Assembly (NCBI RefSeq): GCF_001010285.1
Contig: NZ_CP011104.1
Location: 3,782,001 to 3,846,000, forward strand
Direction: 5' to 3'
Origin: Photorhabdus thracensis
GTDB taxonomy: Bacteria; Pseudomonadota; Gammaproteobacteria; Enterobacterales; Enterobacteriaceae
Length of the DNA: 64,000 bases
A program made the position numbers and the translations under genes. Of the stretch, positions 8,598-19,155 are shown one piece after another. A model generated the notes under the pieces. The model saw only the letters and a list, made by a program, of their open reading frames with translations, did not search any database and was not told the origin of the DNA. The first letter of the stretch is position 1. Each line of letters opens with the position of its first letter.

Positions 8598-9826
8598 TAG
8601 TGGTTATTGCTTCATTGAAAAAATTATTAAATACATCAAGGCACAACCGGATGTCATAATACCCATGTTGTTGAATTTGCGTTGTATTTTTTATTGAATA
8701 ATCTTAATTAAAAATACATTGATTGGCGTGATTATTTGTTGAAAAAACAGTTTAACTCATAATTTTTGTTAAACATTTGCCTGCATTTTCATCGAAATTA
8801 AATTTAGGTATTTTTAATATATAAATATAAAATTTATGGAATTAAATATTGTTGATTTTTGTATGATTGATAGTTAAGTTTGAAAATAATACTTTAGTTT
8901 GCTTGTTTATTTGTTCTGAGTTTTTGTGTTCTTTCTTGATGTTAGCATGAAAAATATGTAATATTTAAATACTGTTTATGTGAAAATGTATTTTAAAAAA
9001 AATAATTACATTTGTGTTGCTATATGATGGTTATATAATTTCTTCCTTTTTGATTTAAAAGGCAGGTAATACGGTCTTTTTATAAAGAATAAGCTGGATG
9101 TTTTTTGATTTACCATTTATGGCGTGCTTAAAAAGTGGATAAGATTGCACCCTATTTATTTTGTGTCATGGAATAAAGATTCATATCCATATTTTAACTA
9201 AAATCTTAATTGTTCATATAATGACCGGGGTTAACAAGTAAGGGGGGTGTTTTTATAATTCTATTTTACTATTGTGTAAATAAGATATGTTTTTTAGAGA
9301 AAGGATTTTATTCGGAGAATAAAGGTTTATTTTATTCCCTGGCTTATAATAACGGTCTTTATTTAGTAAATTTTTAGCAGTAAGTGAAAGCGTCGCTTTG
9401 TTGAAAATCATATAGTGAAAATTGATCATATTAATGAACTTAATATTTGTTATCGGAAGAGCAAAACGTCTGATTTATCCTGTTTCAGCATTGGAGAGAG
9501 AGTCTTCGCCGCTAATGGAATTGAACACGTATAACTACACAAATAATCAGGGCTTTAATTATTATTAATGCTCCGTATAATCCTACTTTTTATTATGTCT
9601 TTTGGGGAAAAGACTGGAGAAGGTAGTGATAGAGCAAGATTCAATTGACACTGGGTGAATCCTTATCTGCTGTACCGCTTATGGCCGCAAGTTGTCAGAT
9701 AAAGCACCGTAGTCGGCGAAAACAAGTCTTCGATTAAATGGCAATTCATTGAACTAGGATAAAGAAAAAATTATCCGTGTCGTTAGGCTGACAGAGAGCT
9801 TTTATCAATGTTTTTTTGAGTAAAAT
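8598..9826. other. AT-rich intergenic region between xaxA and menD
   Basis: About 1.2 kb with no coding-like reading frame on either strand. In E. coli menF lies directly upstream of menD; nothing resembling an isochorismate synthase is readable here. The first 900 bases are extremely AT-rich; the last 250 are closer to coding composition but broken by stops in all frames. Promoters for xaxA (leftward) and menD (rightward) must lie here, but none stands out enough to annotate. Confidence 0.6.
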
Positions 9827-11500
9827 ATGTCAAACAGCGCATTTAACCGCCGCTGGGCGGAACTTTTATTGGAAGCACTTACCCGCCACGGATTACGTCA
9901 TGTTTGCATTGCGCCAGGGTCACGTTCCACACCTTTAACAGTGGCTGCGGCGGAAAATAACAAACTGATTTGTCATACCCATTTTGATGAACGCGGGTTA
10001 GGCCATCTGGCACTGGGATTAGCCAAAGCAAGTAAAAAGCCGGTTGGGATTATCGTCACTTCCGGGACGGCGGTGGCAAACCTCTATCCTTCATTAATCG
10101 AAGCTGGCTTAACGGGGGAACGCATGGTTTTCCTGACTGCCGATCGGCCACCGGAATTGATAGATTGTGGTGCGAATCAAGCTATTCATCAGCAGGATAT
10201 TTTTGCTTCTCATCCATCTCAGACAATTTCTTTGCCAAGACCAACAGACGATATCGCTGCAAGCTGGCTGGTTTCTGTCATAGATAATGGTATGGCGAAC
10301 TTGCAACACGGGGCCTTGCACATTAATTGCCCATTTGCTGAACCGTTATATGGTAATGAAGAGCCTTCTTATTATGAGTGGCAGCAACAGTTAGGCAACT
10401 GGTGGAAAAGTAATAAGCCCTGGTTAAGTCAGCCGGCGATCTGTGCGGTGGCAGAAGTGCCTGATTGGCGCTATTGGCAACGGAAACAAGGGGTTGTACT
10501 GGCTGGACGAATAAGTGCTGAAGAGGGGATTTATGTTGCCGAATGGGCAAAAACATTAGGCTGGCCGCTGATTGGCAATGCGCTTTCACAAACGGGGCAA
10601 CCATTGCCTTGTGCCGATTTATGGTTGGATAATCCTCACGCACAGGCAATTTTGGCGCAAGCGCAACTGGTGGTCCAGTTTGGTTCCAGTCTGATGGGAA
10701 AACGTCTGTTACAGTGGCAGGCTAAATGCCAGCCGGAGGAGTTTTGGATTATTGATCCCATTCCTGGCCGGCTTGATCCCGCCAATCATCGTGGCAGAAA
10801 ATTAACCTGTAATATTGCTGACTGGTTACTGGCTCATCCGGCACAATCGCGTACATCGTGGGCAGAAGAGCTCATAATCTGGTCAGAGAAAGCAGTTAAC
10901 TGCGTCAGAACAGAATTAGCAGGGAAGTTCAGTGAAGCTGCCGTAGCTTATCAATTAGATGAATTACTGCCTGAATATGGACAGTTATTTGTGGGTAACA
11001 GCCTGATTGTTCGTTTGATCGATGCACTTGGGCAATTACCGGCAGGGTATCCGGTCTACAGTAACCGGGGGGCAAGTGGTATTGATGGATTGATTTCCAC
11101 TGCGGCAGGCGTGCAACGGGCAACGGCAAAGCCAACTCTGGCGATTATCGGTGATTTATCCACACTTTATGATCTGAATGGCCTGGCATTGCTGCGTCAT
11201 CCTTCCGCGCCAACCGTATTAATCGTGGTAAATAATAATGGCGGACAAATTTTCTCTTTACTGCCTACGCCGGAAGAAGAAAGGCAACGTTTTTACTGTA
11301 TGCCTCAGCATGTTAATTTTGATCATGCGGCGGCGATGTTTGGTTTGAATTATGCCTGTCCACAAAGCTGGGCTGAATTACGGCAATGTACTGAGCAGGC
11401 ATGGCAACAAAATGAAACCACGTTGATTGAACTGAAAGTGCCAGGTAGAGAAGGGGCTGAGTGTTTGCAACAGCTTTTAAAACAGGTGGCTATGTTGTGA
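9827..11500 (+). CDS. menD: SEPHCHC synthase MenD
   Basis: Thiamine-diphosphate enzyme that condenses isochorismate with 2-oxoglutarate to SEPHCHC, the first committed step of menaquinone synthesis. 557 residues, the normal size. The N-terminal domain has the conserved stretch [20 protein letters not shown] with the ThDP-activating glutamate. The C-terminal domain has the ThDP/Mg motif [12 protein letters not shown] ending in NNNGG. menH overlaps its stop codon. In E. coli the order is menF-menD-menH-menB-menC-menE; here menD leads the operon and menF is not in the window. Confidence 0.97.
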   Translation: MSNSAFNRRWAELLLEALTRHGLRHVCIAPGSRSTPLTVAAAENNKLICHTHFDERGLGHLALGLAKASKKPVGIIVTSGTAVANLYPSLIEAGLTGERMVFLTADRPPELIDCGANQAIHQQDIFASHPSQTISLPRPTDDIAASWLVSVIDNGMANLQHGALHINCPFAEPLYGNEEPSYYEWQQQLGNWWKSNKPWLSQPAICAVAEVPDWRYWQRKQGVVLAGRISAEEGIYVAEWAKTLGWPLIGNALSQTGQPLPCADLWLDNPHAQAILAQAQLVVQFGSSLMGKRLLQWQAKCQPEEFWIIDPIPGRLDPANHRGRKLTCNIADWLLAHPAQSRTSWAEELIIWSEKAVNCVRTELAGKFSEAAVAYQLDELLPEYGQLFVGNSLIVRLIDALGQLPAGYPVYSNRGASGIDGLISTAAGVQRATAKPTLAIIGDLSTLYDLNGLALLRHPSAPTVLIVVNNNGGQIFSLLPTPEEERQRFYCMPQHVNFDHAAAMFGLNYACPQSWAELRQCTEQAWQQNETTLIELKVPGREGAECLQQLLKQVAML

Positions 11501-12264
11501 GTTTGGCTTGTCGTAAGTTCAACAGTTACAATGACCGTCCCTGGCTGGTTTGGTTACATGGATTATTGGGTAGTGGCGATGAATGGTTGCCACTAGTGAA
11601 TCTGTGCGCTCATTATCCCTCATTGGTAATCGATCTGCCTGGTCATGGTGATTCCAGGGATGTTCAGGTAAAAGATTTCACCGATATGAGTCGTCTGCTG
11701 TCTGAAACGTTAACAGAACAGCAAATTAATAAATACTGGCTGATTGGCTACTCGTTAGGGGGCCGTATTGCCATGAATCATGTCTGTTATGGTGATATTC
11801 AGGGATTGTGTGGGTTGCTGGTTGAAGGAGGAAACCCTGGTTTGTTTTCCCAACAGGAAAGGGATGCCCGTCTTGAACATGATAGGCGCTGGGCCAGACG
11901 TTTTCGTTCTCAGCCGATTGAACAGGTTTTGTCCGATTGGTATCAGCAGGCGGTTTTTTCTGATCTATTACCTGAACAGCGCCGGCAACTGATCAACTTA
12001 CGCAGTCATAATCATGGCGGTAGTGTGGCTGATATGCTGGAAAATACCTCGCTTGGATACCAACCCTGGCTGGTGCCTGAACTGCAACAACTGGCGTTGC
12101 CTTTTGCTTATCTGTGTGGCGAAAAAGACGAAAAATTTCAGCAATTAGCAAAGTACTGCGCTTTACCACTGCAAACCATTGCGCATGTTGGGCATAATGC
12201 TCACCGATCGAACGCGGCGGCGTTTGCTGCGGCAGTAAACCATTTTTTATCACTCTCTGATTGA
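11497..12264 (+). CDS. menH: SHCHC synthase MenH
   Basis: Alpha/beta-hydrolase-fold lyase that removes pyruvate from SEPHCHC to give SHCHC. From the GTG at 11497, which overlaps the menD stop as GTGA, the protein has 255 residues, near the family norm. A longer frame from 11461 would add 12 residues inside menD and is less likely. The nucleophile elbow GYSLGGR is present, as is the family signature [11 protein letters not shown], and the C-terminal catalytic histidine lies in VGHNAHR. Overlap with menD and a 12-nt gap to menB indicate one operon. Confidence 0.93.
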   Translation: MSLACRKFNSYNDRPWLVWLHGLLGSGDEWLPLVNLCAHYPSLVIDLPGHGDSRDVQVKDFTDMSRLLSETLTEQQINKYWLIGYSLGGRIAMNHVCYGDIQGLCGLLVEGGNPGLFSQQERDARLEHDRRWARRFRSQPIEQVLSDWYQQAVFSDLLPEQRRQLINLRSHNHGGSVADMLENTSLGYQPWLVPELQQLALPFAYLCGEKDEKFQQLAKYCALPLQTIAHVGHNAHRSNAAAFAAAVNHFLSLSD

Positions 12265-12276
12265 AGGAATACGAAT

Positions 12277-13134
12277 ATGATTTACCCGAGCGAAGAAGAG
12301 CTGTATGTCCCGATTGAATGGCTGGACTGCTCTGAAGAATTTGAAGATATTCTTTATCACAAATCCACCGATGGCATGGCTAAAATCACCATCAATCGCC
12401 CGCAAGTACGTAATGCGTTCCGTCCATTGACTGTTCAAGAGATGATGCAAGCGCTGGATGATGCCCGTTATGATGACACCATCGGTGTGATTATCCTGAC
12501 CGGTATGGGTGAAAAAGCCTTTTGTGCTGGTGGCGATCAAAAAGTCCGGGGTGACTACGGCGGTTATCAAGATGCCAGAGGCACCCATCACCTGAATGTG
12601 CTGGATTTCCAGCGTCAGATCCGTACTTGTCCAAAACCCGTCGTTGCTATGGTATCCGGATATGCGATTGGGGGCGGTCATGTATTGCATTTGGTGTGTG
12701 ACCTGACTATCGCCGCTGATAACGCTATTTTTGGTCAGACTGGCCCTAAAGTCGGTTCTTTTGACGGCGGTTGGGGGGCATCTTATATGGCTCGGGTTGT
12801 CGGTCAGAAAAAAGCCCGCGAAATCTGGTTCCTGTGTCGTCAATATGATGCGAAACAAGCACTGGATATGGGGCTGGTTAACACCGTTGTACCTTATGCA
12901 GATCTGGAAAAAGAGACGGTCCGCTGGTGCCGTGAAATGCTGGAAAATAGCCCAATAGCCTTGCGTTGTCTGAAAGCTGCTCTGAATGCTGACTGTGACG
13001 GCCAGGCTGGATTGCAGGAGCTGGCCGGTAACGCCACTATGCTTTTCTACATGACAGAAGAAGGCCAGGAAGGGCGTAACGCCTTTAATGAGAAACGCCA
13101 ACCTGATTTCAGCAAATTTAAACGTAACCCATAA
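12277..13134 (+). CDS. menB: 1,4-dihydroxy-2-naphthoyl-CoA synthase MenB
   Basis: Crotonase-fold enzyme that cyclises o-succinylbenzoyl-CoA to DHNA-CoA. 285 residues, exactly typical. Visible signatures are [17 protein letters not shown] (oxyanion and substrate loop), [20 protein letters not shown], and [17 protein letters not shown], which contains the bicarbonate-binding positions of the type I enzymes. Its stop shares one base with the menC start. The gene appears intact. Confidence 0.97.
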   Translation: MIYPSEEELYVPIEWLDCSEEFEDILYHKSTDGMAKITINRPQVRNAFRPLTVQEMMQALDDARYDDTIGVIILTGMGEKAFCAGGDQKVRGDYGGYQDARGTHHLNVLDFQRQIRTCPKPVVAMVSGYAIGGGHVLHLVCDLTIAADNAIFGQTGPKVGSFDGGWGASYMARVVGQKKAREIWFLCRQYDAKQALDMGLVNTVVPYADLEKETVRWCREMLENSPIALRCLKAALNADCDGQAGLQELAGNATMLFYMTEEGQEGRNAFNEKRQPDFSKFKRNP

Positions 13135-14105
13135 TGCGTACTGCGACTTTATACCGGTTCAGACTGCCGATGGAGGCAGGTGTTATCCTGCGATATCAGC
13201 GGCTTAAAACCCGTGATGGCTTGCTGGTTCACTTGCAGGAAAATGGTCAACAGGGATGGGGCGAGATTTCACCTCTGCCGGAATTCAGCAAAGAAACTGT
13301 TGAGCAGGCTGGAGACGCTACGGTGGAATGGCTTAAACAGTGGTGCCTTGGTGATGAACCGGGCGAAAGTGAACTGCCTTCTGTCGCATTTGGGGTTAGC
13401 TGCGCATTAGCTGAATTACGGGGTGAATTGCTGGAAGAAGCTGATTACCGGAAAGCGCCACTGTGTAACGGTGATCCTGATGAACTGATTGTTCGTCTGA
13501 GTGAAATGAGTGGGCAGAAGGTTGCTAAAGTGAAAGTCGGGCTGTATGAAGCGGTGCGTGACGGTATGGTGGTTAATATTCTGCTGGAAGCGGTACCGGA
13601 TTTATCTTTGCGACTGGATGCTAACCGTAGTTGGAGCCGTGCTAAAGCGGACGGTTTTGCTAAATATGTCGATCCTGATTACCGCCACCGGATTGCCTTT
13701 TTGGAAGAGCCTTGTCAAACCCCGGCGGAATCTCTCGCTTTTGCCCGTGATACTGGGATCGCCATTGCCTGGGATGAAAGTCTCCGTGATGAAGGTTTCA
13801 GCGTGGAGGCCCAGGAAGGTGTTGCTGCTATTGTCATCAAACCCACCTTGACAGGAAGCCTTGCCCGTTGTCGTCAGTTGATTTCAACAGCGCGCAATGC
13901 CGGGTTGGAAACGGTGATCAGCTCCAGTATTGAAACCAGTTTTGGTTTGACTCAACTTGCTCGCATTGCTCATTGGCTGACGCCTGCTACCATTCCAGGG
14001 TTGGATACGCTGGAACTTATTCAGTCTCAGTTAGTGCGCTGCTGGCCGGATAGTACGATTCCAGTGACCGGATTGGATGAATTGGAAATCGCATGGCGCA
14101 GTTAA
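13134..14105 (+). CDS. menC: o-succinylbenzoate synthase MenC
   Basis: Enolase-superfamily dehydratase converting SHCHC to o-succinylbenzoate, 323 residues. Catalytic residues are readable in order: the KxK motif in AKVKVGL, then metal ligands in RLDANRSW (Asp), FLEEPC (Glu) and AWDESL (Asp), and the second lysine in [10 protein letters not shown]. It overlaps menB by one base at the 5' end and menE by 13 bases at the 3' end, so the three genes are tightly coupled. Confidence 0.96.
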   Translation: MRTATLYRFRLPMEAGVILRYQRLKTRDGLLVHLQENGQQGWGEISPLPEFSKETVEQAGDATVEWLKQWCLGDEPGESELPSVAFGVSCALAELRGELLEEADYRKAPLCNGDPDELIVRLSEMSGQKVAKVKVGLYEAVRDGMVVNILLEAVPDLSLRLDANRSWSRAKADGFAKYVDPDYRHRIAFLEEPCQTPAESLAFARDTGIAIAWDESLRDEGFSVEAQEGVAAIVIKPTLTGSLARCRQLISTARNAGLETVISSSIETSFGLTQLARIAHWLTPATIPGLDTLELIQSQLVRCWPDSTIPVTGLDELEIAWRS

Positions 14106-15493
14106 ATCCATTTACCCAGTGGCCGTGGCGCTACTGGGCATCTTTTAGCCCCGAAAATATTGCCATTCGGTTGTGTGATCGCGTTTTAAACTGGCATCAG
14201 TTGGTTGCTGCTTTGGATGCGATCGCGGCAAATTTCCGCCAACAGGGGGTAATTGAAGGAAGTGGCGTAATGTTGCGGGGGAAAAATAGCGAACAGATGT
14301 TGCTGGGTTATCTCGCAGCACTACAGTGTGGTGCACGGGTGTTGCCACTGAATCCTCAATTACCTGAAGTACTTCTGTCTGAATTACTGCCCCATCTGGA
14401 TATTGATTTTGTTGCTGATTTCTGTGGTGACGATTTGCCCGTTATAGATGCCAGATCCCTTGATTGGCAAAGTGAGCCACTGAATTCTGATGATAACTCA
14501 GCAGCATGGGACGCAATGCGTCCAGCCAGTATGATTTTGACTTCCGGCTCTTCCGGGTTACCTAAAGCTGCCGTTCACTCAATTCATGCGCATCTTTCCA
14601 GTGCGCGGGATGTCCTTTCTGTGATGAATTTTCAGCAGCAAGATAGCTGGTTGCTCTCATTGCCGTTGTTTCATGTCTCTGGTCAGGGGATTATTTGGCG
14701 TTGGTTAATGAAAGGGGCTTCTCTGGTATTGAGAAATATCAATCCACTGGAGCATGCTTTAGCCGATTGTACTCATGCTTCATTGGTTCCGACTCAGCTC
14801 TGGCGGTTACTGGCGCAGTCGCAAAATCAGCCACCGAATTTAAAAGAGGTGCTGCTGGGTGGGGCGATGATCCCGGTTGAATTAACTCAAAGGGCAGAGC
14901 AGCAAGGTATTCGTTGTTGGTGTAGTTATGGTTTAACCGAACTGGCTTCAACGGTATGTGTTAAACGGGCAGATGAGTTTCCCGGTGTGGGAAATCCATT
15001 ACCGGGCAAGGAAGTTCGGTTGATCAAGGAGGAGATTCAAATTCGTTCTGACAGCCTTGCCTGTGGATACTGGCTGGATGGAAAATTACAACCGTTGGTT
15101 GATCATGACGGTTGGTTTCATACCCGTGATCGGGGCGTGATACAACAGGGTGAATTACGAATACTTGGCCGGGTGGATAATCAGTTTTTCAGCGGTGGAG
15201 AAGGCATTCAACCGGAAGAGATTGAACGAATGATTAACACCTATCCGCAGGTAGAACAAAGTTTTGCTGTTCCTGTGCCCGATCCTGAATTTGGTTATCG
15301 CCCTGTCGTTGTCATTGATAGTAACTCGCCTGAAATTATTGATTTATTACCTGAATGGTTGGTTGATAAACTGGCCGCTTTTCAGCGTCCGGCAGCTTAC
15401 TATCTCTTACCTCAGCAGTTTAAAAATAACGGTATTAAAATTTCCCGTCAGCAGATCAAAAAATGGGTATTGGATTTACCCGGTTGCTCTTGA
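14093..15493 (+). CDS. menE: o-succinylbenzoate-CoA ligase MenE
   Basis: Adenylate-forming ligase that activates o-succinylbenzoate to its CoA ester before MenB acts. 466 residues. The AMP-binding P-loop is [15 protein letters not shown], the adenylate motif is YGLTELAST, the hinge region is GWFHTRDRG, and the C-terminal catalytic lysine lies in [14 protein letters not shown]. It starts inside the end of menC and is the last gene of the operon. An inverted repeat at 15516-15547 separates it from the convergent catalase gene. Confidence 0.95.
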   Translation: MAQLNPFTQWPWRYWASFSPENIAIRLCDRVLNWHQLVAALDAIAANFRQQGVIEGSGVMLRGKNSEQMLLGYLAALQCGARVLPLNPQLPEVLLSELLPHLDIDFVADFCGDDLPVIDARSLDWQSEPLNSDDNSAAWDAMRPASMILTSGSSGLPKAAVHSIHAHLSSARDVLSVMNFQQQDSWLLSLPLFHVSGQGIIWRWLMKGASLVLRNINPLEHALADCTHASLVPTQLWRLLAQSQNQPPNLKEVLLGGAMIPVELTQRAEQQGIRCWCSYGLTELASTVCVKRADEFPGVGNPLPGKEVRLIKEEIQIRSDSLACGYWLDGKLQPLVDHDGWFHTRDRGVIQQGELRILGRVDNQFFSGGEGIQPEEIERMINTYPQVEQSFAVPVPDPEFGYRPVVVIDSNSPEIIDLLPEWLVDKLAAFQRPAAYYLLPQQFKNNGIKISRQQIKKWVLDLPGCS

Positions 15494-15515
15494 GCTATTT
15501 TGATTTGCTTTCGTA

Positions 15516-15547
15516 CTGCCCATTATCACTAATGGAGTCATGGGCAG
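15516..15547. terminator. possible bidirectional terminator between menE and katA
   Basis: Inverted repeat CTGCCCAT / ATGGGCAG with a 16-nt loop in the 77-nt gap between the convergent menE and catalase genes. There is no strong T-run, so the terminator role is inferred from position. Confidence 0.4.
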
Positions 15548-15570
15548 AGATAATGAATGATACGGTGTTG

Positions 15571-17022
15571 TTAGCAATCAGCTTTTAATTTTTGCAGCGC
15601 TTTTTCGACACCAGCGCCATATTCTGGGTGAACTTTTCTAAATAGCTCAACTTGACGGCGTTGAGTCTCTTCATGTGCTTGTGACAGTTCACTGGCGATA
15701 CGGTCGAACATACGCTGATGCTCTTTACTGCTGATTAAGTTAAACAGTGCGCGGGGCTGACTGAAATAATCTTCATCTTTACGGTGGTTCCAGTGGTCAG
15801 CGTCTCCTTCTAAAGACAATGATGGGTGTTTGAATTCAGGTTGTTCTTGGAACAACCCGGCGTTGTTTGGTTCATAAGTCACCGTGTTTCCGCTGTTGCC
15901 ATCCACGCGCATTGCACCATCACGGTGGTAATTGTGGAACGGACAACGAGGTGTATTAACCGGAATTTGATGGTGGTTAACACCGAGACGATAACGTTGA
16001 GCATCACCATAGGAGAACAGGCGGCCCTGTAACATCTTATCAGGGGAGAAACTGATACCTGGCACGACATTAGCAGGGTTGAAAGCGGCTTGTTCGACTT
16101 CGGAGAAATAATTCTCAGGGTTACGGGTCAGCTCGAAATAACCGACATCAAGCATTGGGTAATCGCCATGAGGCCATACTTTTGTCAAATCAAACGGATT
16201 GTACGGCGTCTGAGAAGCTTCTTTCTCTGGCATAATCTGAACTTTTAATTTCCAGCGTGGATAATCTCCTTGCTTAATTGCGGTAAACAAGTCACGCTGA
16301 GAGCTCTCGCGATCTTTACCGACCAGCGCTTCCACTTCATCATCCAACAGATTTTTAATGCCTTGCTGACAACGGAAATGGAATTTCACCCAGAAACGTT
16401 CATTATCTGAGTTGATAAAGCTGAATGCATGGCTACCAAAACCGTGCATATGGCGGAAAGATCTCGGTATACCACGGTCACTGAAATCAATAGTTAATTG
16501 ATGTAGTGATTCAGGTTGATGAGAGAAGAAATCCCATTTATAGGCAGGATTTCGCAGGTTGGTATGCGGATCACGTTTAACTACATGGTTAAGATCTGGG
16601 AATTTCAAGGGATCACGAAGATAGAATATTGGGGTATTGTTACCGACTAAATCCCAATTACCTTCTTCAGTATAGAACTTAAGCGCAAAACCACGAATAT
16701 CACGTTCCGCATCTGCTGCCCCGCGTTCACCGGCGACGGTTGAGAAACGGGCAAACATTTCTGTTTTTTTGCCTATTTCAGAGAAAATCTTAGCGCTGGT
16801 GTACTTAGTGATATCGTGAGTAACGACAAAGGTCCCATAAGCTCCAGAGCCTTTGGCGTGCATACGACGCTCTGGAATAACTTCACGGTCAAAATGGGCA
16901 AGTTTTTCTAAGAACCAAACATCTTGTAACAACATAGGACCACGTTGGCCTGCGGTTATGACATTATTATTGTCAACGACAGGGGCTCCGGCATTCGTTG
17001 TAAGTCCTCTCTTTTTCATCAC
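15571..17022 (-). CDS. katA: monofunctional haem catalase, small-subunit type
   Basis: 483 residues, the size of clade 3 small-subunit catalases that dismutate hydrogen peroxide in the cytoplasm. The distal-side histidine lies in [15 protein letters not shown], the conserved [18 protein letters not shown] segment follows, the distal asparagine lies in [10 protein letters not shown], and the proximal haem tyrosine lies in [14 protein letters not shown]. The residues that fix NADPH-binding catalases to this clade are consistent but were not checked individually. It is transcribed alone, convergent with menE. Confidence 0.95.
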   Translation of the reverse strand: MMKKRGLTTNAGAPVVDNNNVITAGQRGPMLLQDVWFLEKLAHFDREVIPERRMHAKGSGAYGTFVVTHDITKYTSAKIFSEIGKKTEMFARFSTVAGERGAADAERDIRGFALKFYTEEGNWDLVGNNTPIFYLRDPLKFPDLNHVVKRDPHTNLRNPAYKWDFFSHQPESLHQLTIDFSDRGIPRSFRHMHGFGSHAFSFINSDNERFWVKFHFRCQQGIKNLLDDEVEALVGKDRESSQRDLFTAIKQGDYPRWKLKVQIMPEKEASQTPYNPFDLTKVWPHGDYPMLDVGYFELTRNPENYFSEVEQAAFNPANVVPGISFSPDKMLQGRLFSYGDAQRYRLGVNHHQIPVNTPRCPFHNYHRDGAMRVDGNSGNTVTYEPNNAGLFQEQPEFKHPSLSLEGDADHWNHRKDEDYFSQPRALFNLISSKEHQRMFDRIASELSQAHEETQRRQVELFRKVHPEYGAGVEKALQKLKADC

Positions 17023-17306
17023 ACTTCTCCTGTTTTACATGAAAAAAAACAGCGTAATCGCTGATTAAAAAAAACAGTTCTGGTCAAATGTTAAAATTCA
17101 AATGTTGTATTTTTTCTATAAGTTATTTATTGTTTTCTTCTTTACTGTTTAATATAAAATTATTTATATAGTTAATTATTAAGTAAATGAAATGAAAAAT
17201 TCACACATATTTAGTAAGTATAGATGATTCATTTCCTTTTGTTGTCTACAGGTTTAATTGTATTTAAGTAATATGCTTAACATTAAGTAAATAAAGAGGA
17301 AATATT

Positions 17307-17660
17307 ATGAAGGCTTATCTTGCCGCAGCAGCAACCAGTTTATTGTTCATTGCCGGGACAGCGAATGCGATTTCGGTGAATGTTCAGGCTGGTCGCCATT
17401 TCACCAATACTTCAGCTGCAATTGGTGATAACGGTGCTGGATTATCTTTTAACGGTAACTGGGCACGCAGTGATCATAATGGGCAACTGGGAAGTTTGGG
17501 AACGGCCTTCAGTCTGCCCGTCGGCCCATTGACCGCTAGCATTGGCGGTAAGGTTTTTATTTGTCACCTGAAGATGGGAAAAATGGTGAGGCATTGGCAG
17601 GCGGTGTGTCCGCATCATTATCTGATGCGGACAACTTCAACTTCGGATTAACCCACTTCT
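17307..17660 (+). pseudogene. yfaZ: yfaZ-like outer-membrane protein, frameshifted and truncated
   Basis: The ATG at 17307 has a good ribosome site (AAAGAGGAAATATT) and opens a protein with a signal peptide ending near ANA, followed by a YfaZ-like beta-barrel start (SVNVQAGRHFTN, GLSFNGNWARSDHNG, LPVGPLTASIGGK). After GGK the frame is wrong. Restoring one A near 17550-17551 gives GFYLSPEDGKNGEALAGG and then ASLSDADNFNFG. The match stops at about 17650, where the 3' end of the convergent tyrP begins. It therefore has both a one-base deletion and loss of roughly the last third compared with the usual ~180 residues. Confidence 0.8.
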
Positions 17661-18853
17661 GGCAGCAATCCGCTGACAATACCAATCTGGATAGCAATAA
17701 CTGCGATTCCACAGAGAAATACCAGCACCAACGCGGGCTTTCCGCCTATTACCCGATAAGCTGTTTGTTCAATTTGGCGGCTGCGCCATGCCAGCATTGA
17801 AGGCAGCAGCAGAGCAAGAATAGACAGTGCTACCGCGGCGAAAGTCAGAGCCATAACAAAGTTTGGATAGTACAACGCGCAAAGCAATGGTGGAACAAAA
17901 GTAATCACCCCTGTTTGCAGGCGGCCTGTCGCATTGTTACGGCGTTTGAACAGATCCGCCATGTAATCAAATAGACCTAAAGAGACACCAAGAAATGAGG
18001 TTGCCAGTGCCAGGTCAGCAAACAGACGGACAGCAAGCTCTACACGAGGAGTAGCAACGACGTCTCTCACTGCCTGTAACAGCCCATTCAGCCCCGCCTG
18101 TTCTGCCAGAATGCCGACAAAAGTATGGGAAGAAATCGCTCCCAGTGTTGCTAACTGCCACAGAATATAGGCCGTCAATGGGATAGCACTGCCGATAACA
18201 AATATTTTGCGTAACTTGTCGGTATCGCCGCCCATATAACTCACGATGCTTGGCACGCTGCCGTGAAAGCCAAAAGAGGTGAATACTACGGGAATTGCTG
18301 ATAATACCAGACCTTGCTCCAGGGGCATGGAGAGCAGGTTAGTGTTTTTGATATGAGGCATCATGACTGCCAGCATAATCACCAGGAAGATGATTTTTGC
18401 AGTAAACAGCAAGCGGTTAATCATATCGACAGATTGAGTACCGATAGTGACAACACAACCTGCGACAATGGTGAAAATCAGTATCCCGAATGAGATCGGA
18501 ACAGGTTTATCCAGCCATGAAGACAGGCTGCCTGCAAGCAATTCACCGGCACCGCTGATATAAGCGGTGGTCAGGGCATACATCAGGAATAACATACTGA
18601 AACCGGTAAGCCATTGACCACTACGTCCCAGATAACGTTTTGCCACGGTTCCTAAACCGGTATCTGCTGGGCTGTACTGATAAACTTCCACCAGCAATAA
18701 AGCGGTGTAGCTCATCAAAACCCAAAGAGCGACTAACATCACGAAGGTTGTCCCAAAACCAACACCGGCCGCAGCCAGTGGCATAGCCAGCATCCCTGCA
18801 CCAATTGTCGTCCCGGCGACGATAAAAATACTGCCAATAGTGCGATTCTTCAC
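17648..18853 (-). CDS. tyrP: tyrosine-specific proton symporter TyrP
   Basis: Inner-membrane aromatic amino acid permease of the HAAAP family, 401 residues. It opens [20 protein letters not shown] and contains [18 protein letters not shown], both near-identical to E. coli TyrP. It ends VSGLLPEVG, the full-length family C-terminus, so truncation at the yfaZ junction affected only yfaZ. Eleven transmembrane segments are expected. Two TyrR boxes lie upstream (18921-18938 and 18944-18961), matching the known strong/weak box arrangement of the E. coli gene. Confidence 0.96.
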   Translation of the reverse strand: MKNRTIGSIFIVAGTTIGAGMLAMPLAAAGVGFGTTFVMLVALWVLMSYTALLLVEVYQYSPADTGLGTVAKRYLGRSGQWLTGFSMLFLMYALTTAYISGAGELLAGSLSSWLDKPVPISFGILIFTIVAGCVVTIGTQSVDMINRLLFTAKIIFLVIMLAVMMPHIKNTNLLSMPLEQGLVLSAIPVVFTSFGFHGSVPSIVSYMGGDTDKLRKIFVIGSAIPLTAYILWQLATLGAISSHTFVGILAEQAGLNGLLQAVRDVVATPRVELAVRLFADLALATSFLGVSLGLFDYMADLFKRRNNATGRLQTGVITFVPPLLCALYYPNFVMALTFAAVALSILALLLPSMLAWRSRQIEQTAYRVIGGKPALVLVFLCGIAVIAIQIGIVSGLLPEVG

Positions 18854-18920
18854 GCTTTCCTCTGCTTCTGAACTGATTGAAATAGTTATAGAAAGGGAGG
18901 CTAAAGGATTAAGTTATTTC

Positions 18921-18938
18921 TGTCAAATAAAGGTTACA
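18921..18938 (-). promoter_or_regulatory. TyrR box (weak) upstream of tyrP
   Basis: TGTCAA-N6-GTTACA matches the TyrR consensus TGTAAA-N6-TTTACA at 10 of 12 fixed positions. It is centred 23 bp from the second box. Confidence 0.6.
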
Positions 18939-18943
18939 GTATG

Positions 18944-18961
18944 TGTAAATAAATAATTACA
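18944..18961 (-). promoter_or_regulatory. TyrR box (strong) upstream of tyrP
   Basis: TGTAAA-N6-ATTACA matches the TyrR consensus at 11 of 12 fixed positions, about 90 bp upstream of the tyrP start. In E. coli tyrP a strong and a weak box 23 bp apart mediate tyrosine repression and phenylalanine activation; the same spacing is seen here. Confidence 0.7.
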
Positions 18962-19155
18962 TTGTGTGTGTTTGTATTATTTTGGATTATGCATTTCGTT
19001 AAGTATAGAAAGTTACTGATTCTATTAAGTGTTAATAAGTTAGGTTATTGATCACATTTAAAAGTTATATTTATTATTATTGTCTGAATAGGCGGGTAAG
19101 ATAAGACATTATTAATTCTTTTAACAATTAGCTTATTGTAAAATGAAATTTATCA

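Noticed and set aside
12250..13101. Long minus-strand open frame opposite menB
   Set aside because: It is the shadow of the well-supported menB gene; composition and lack of ribosome site argue against coding.
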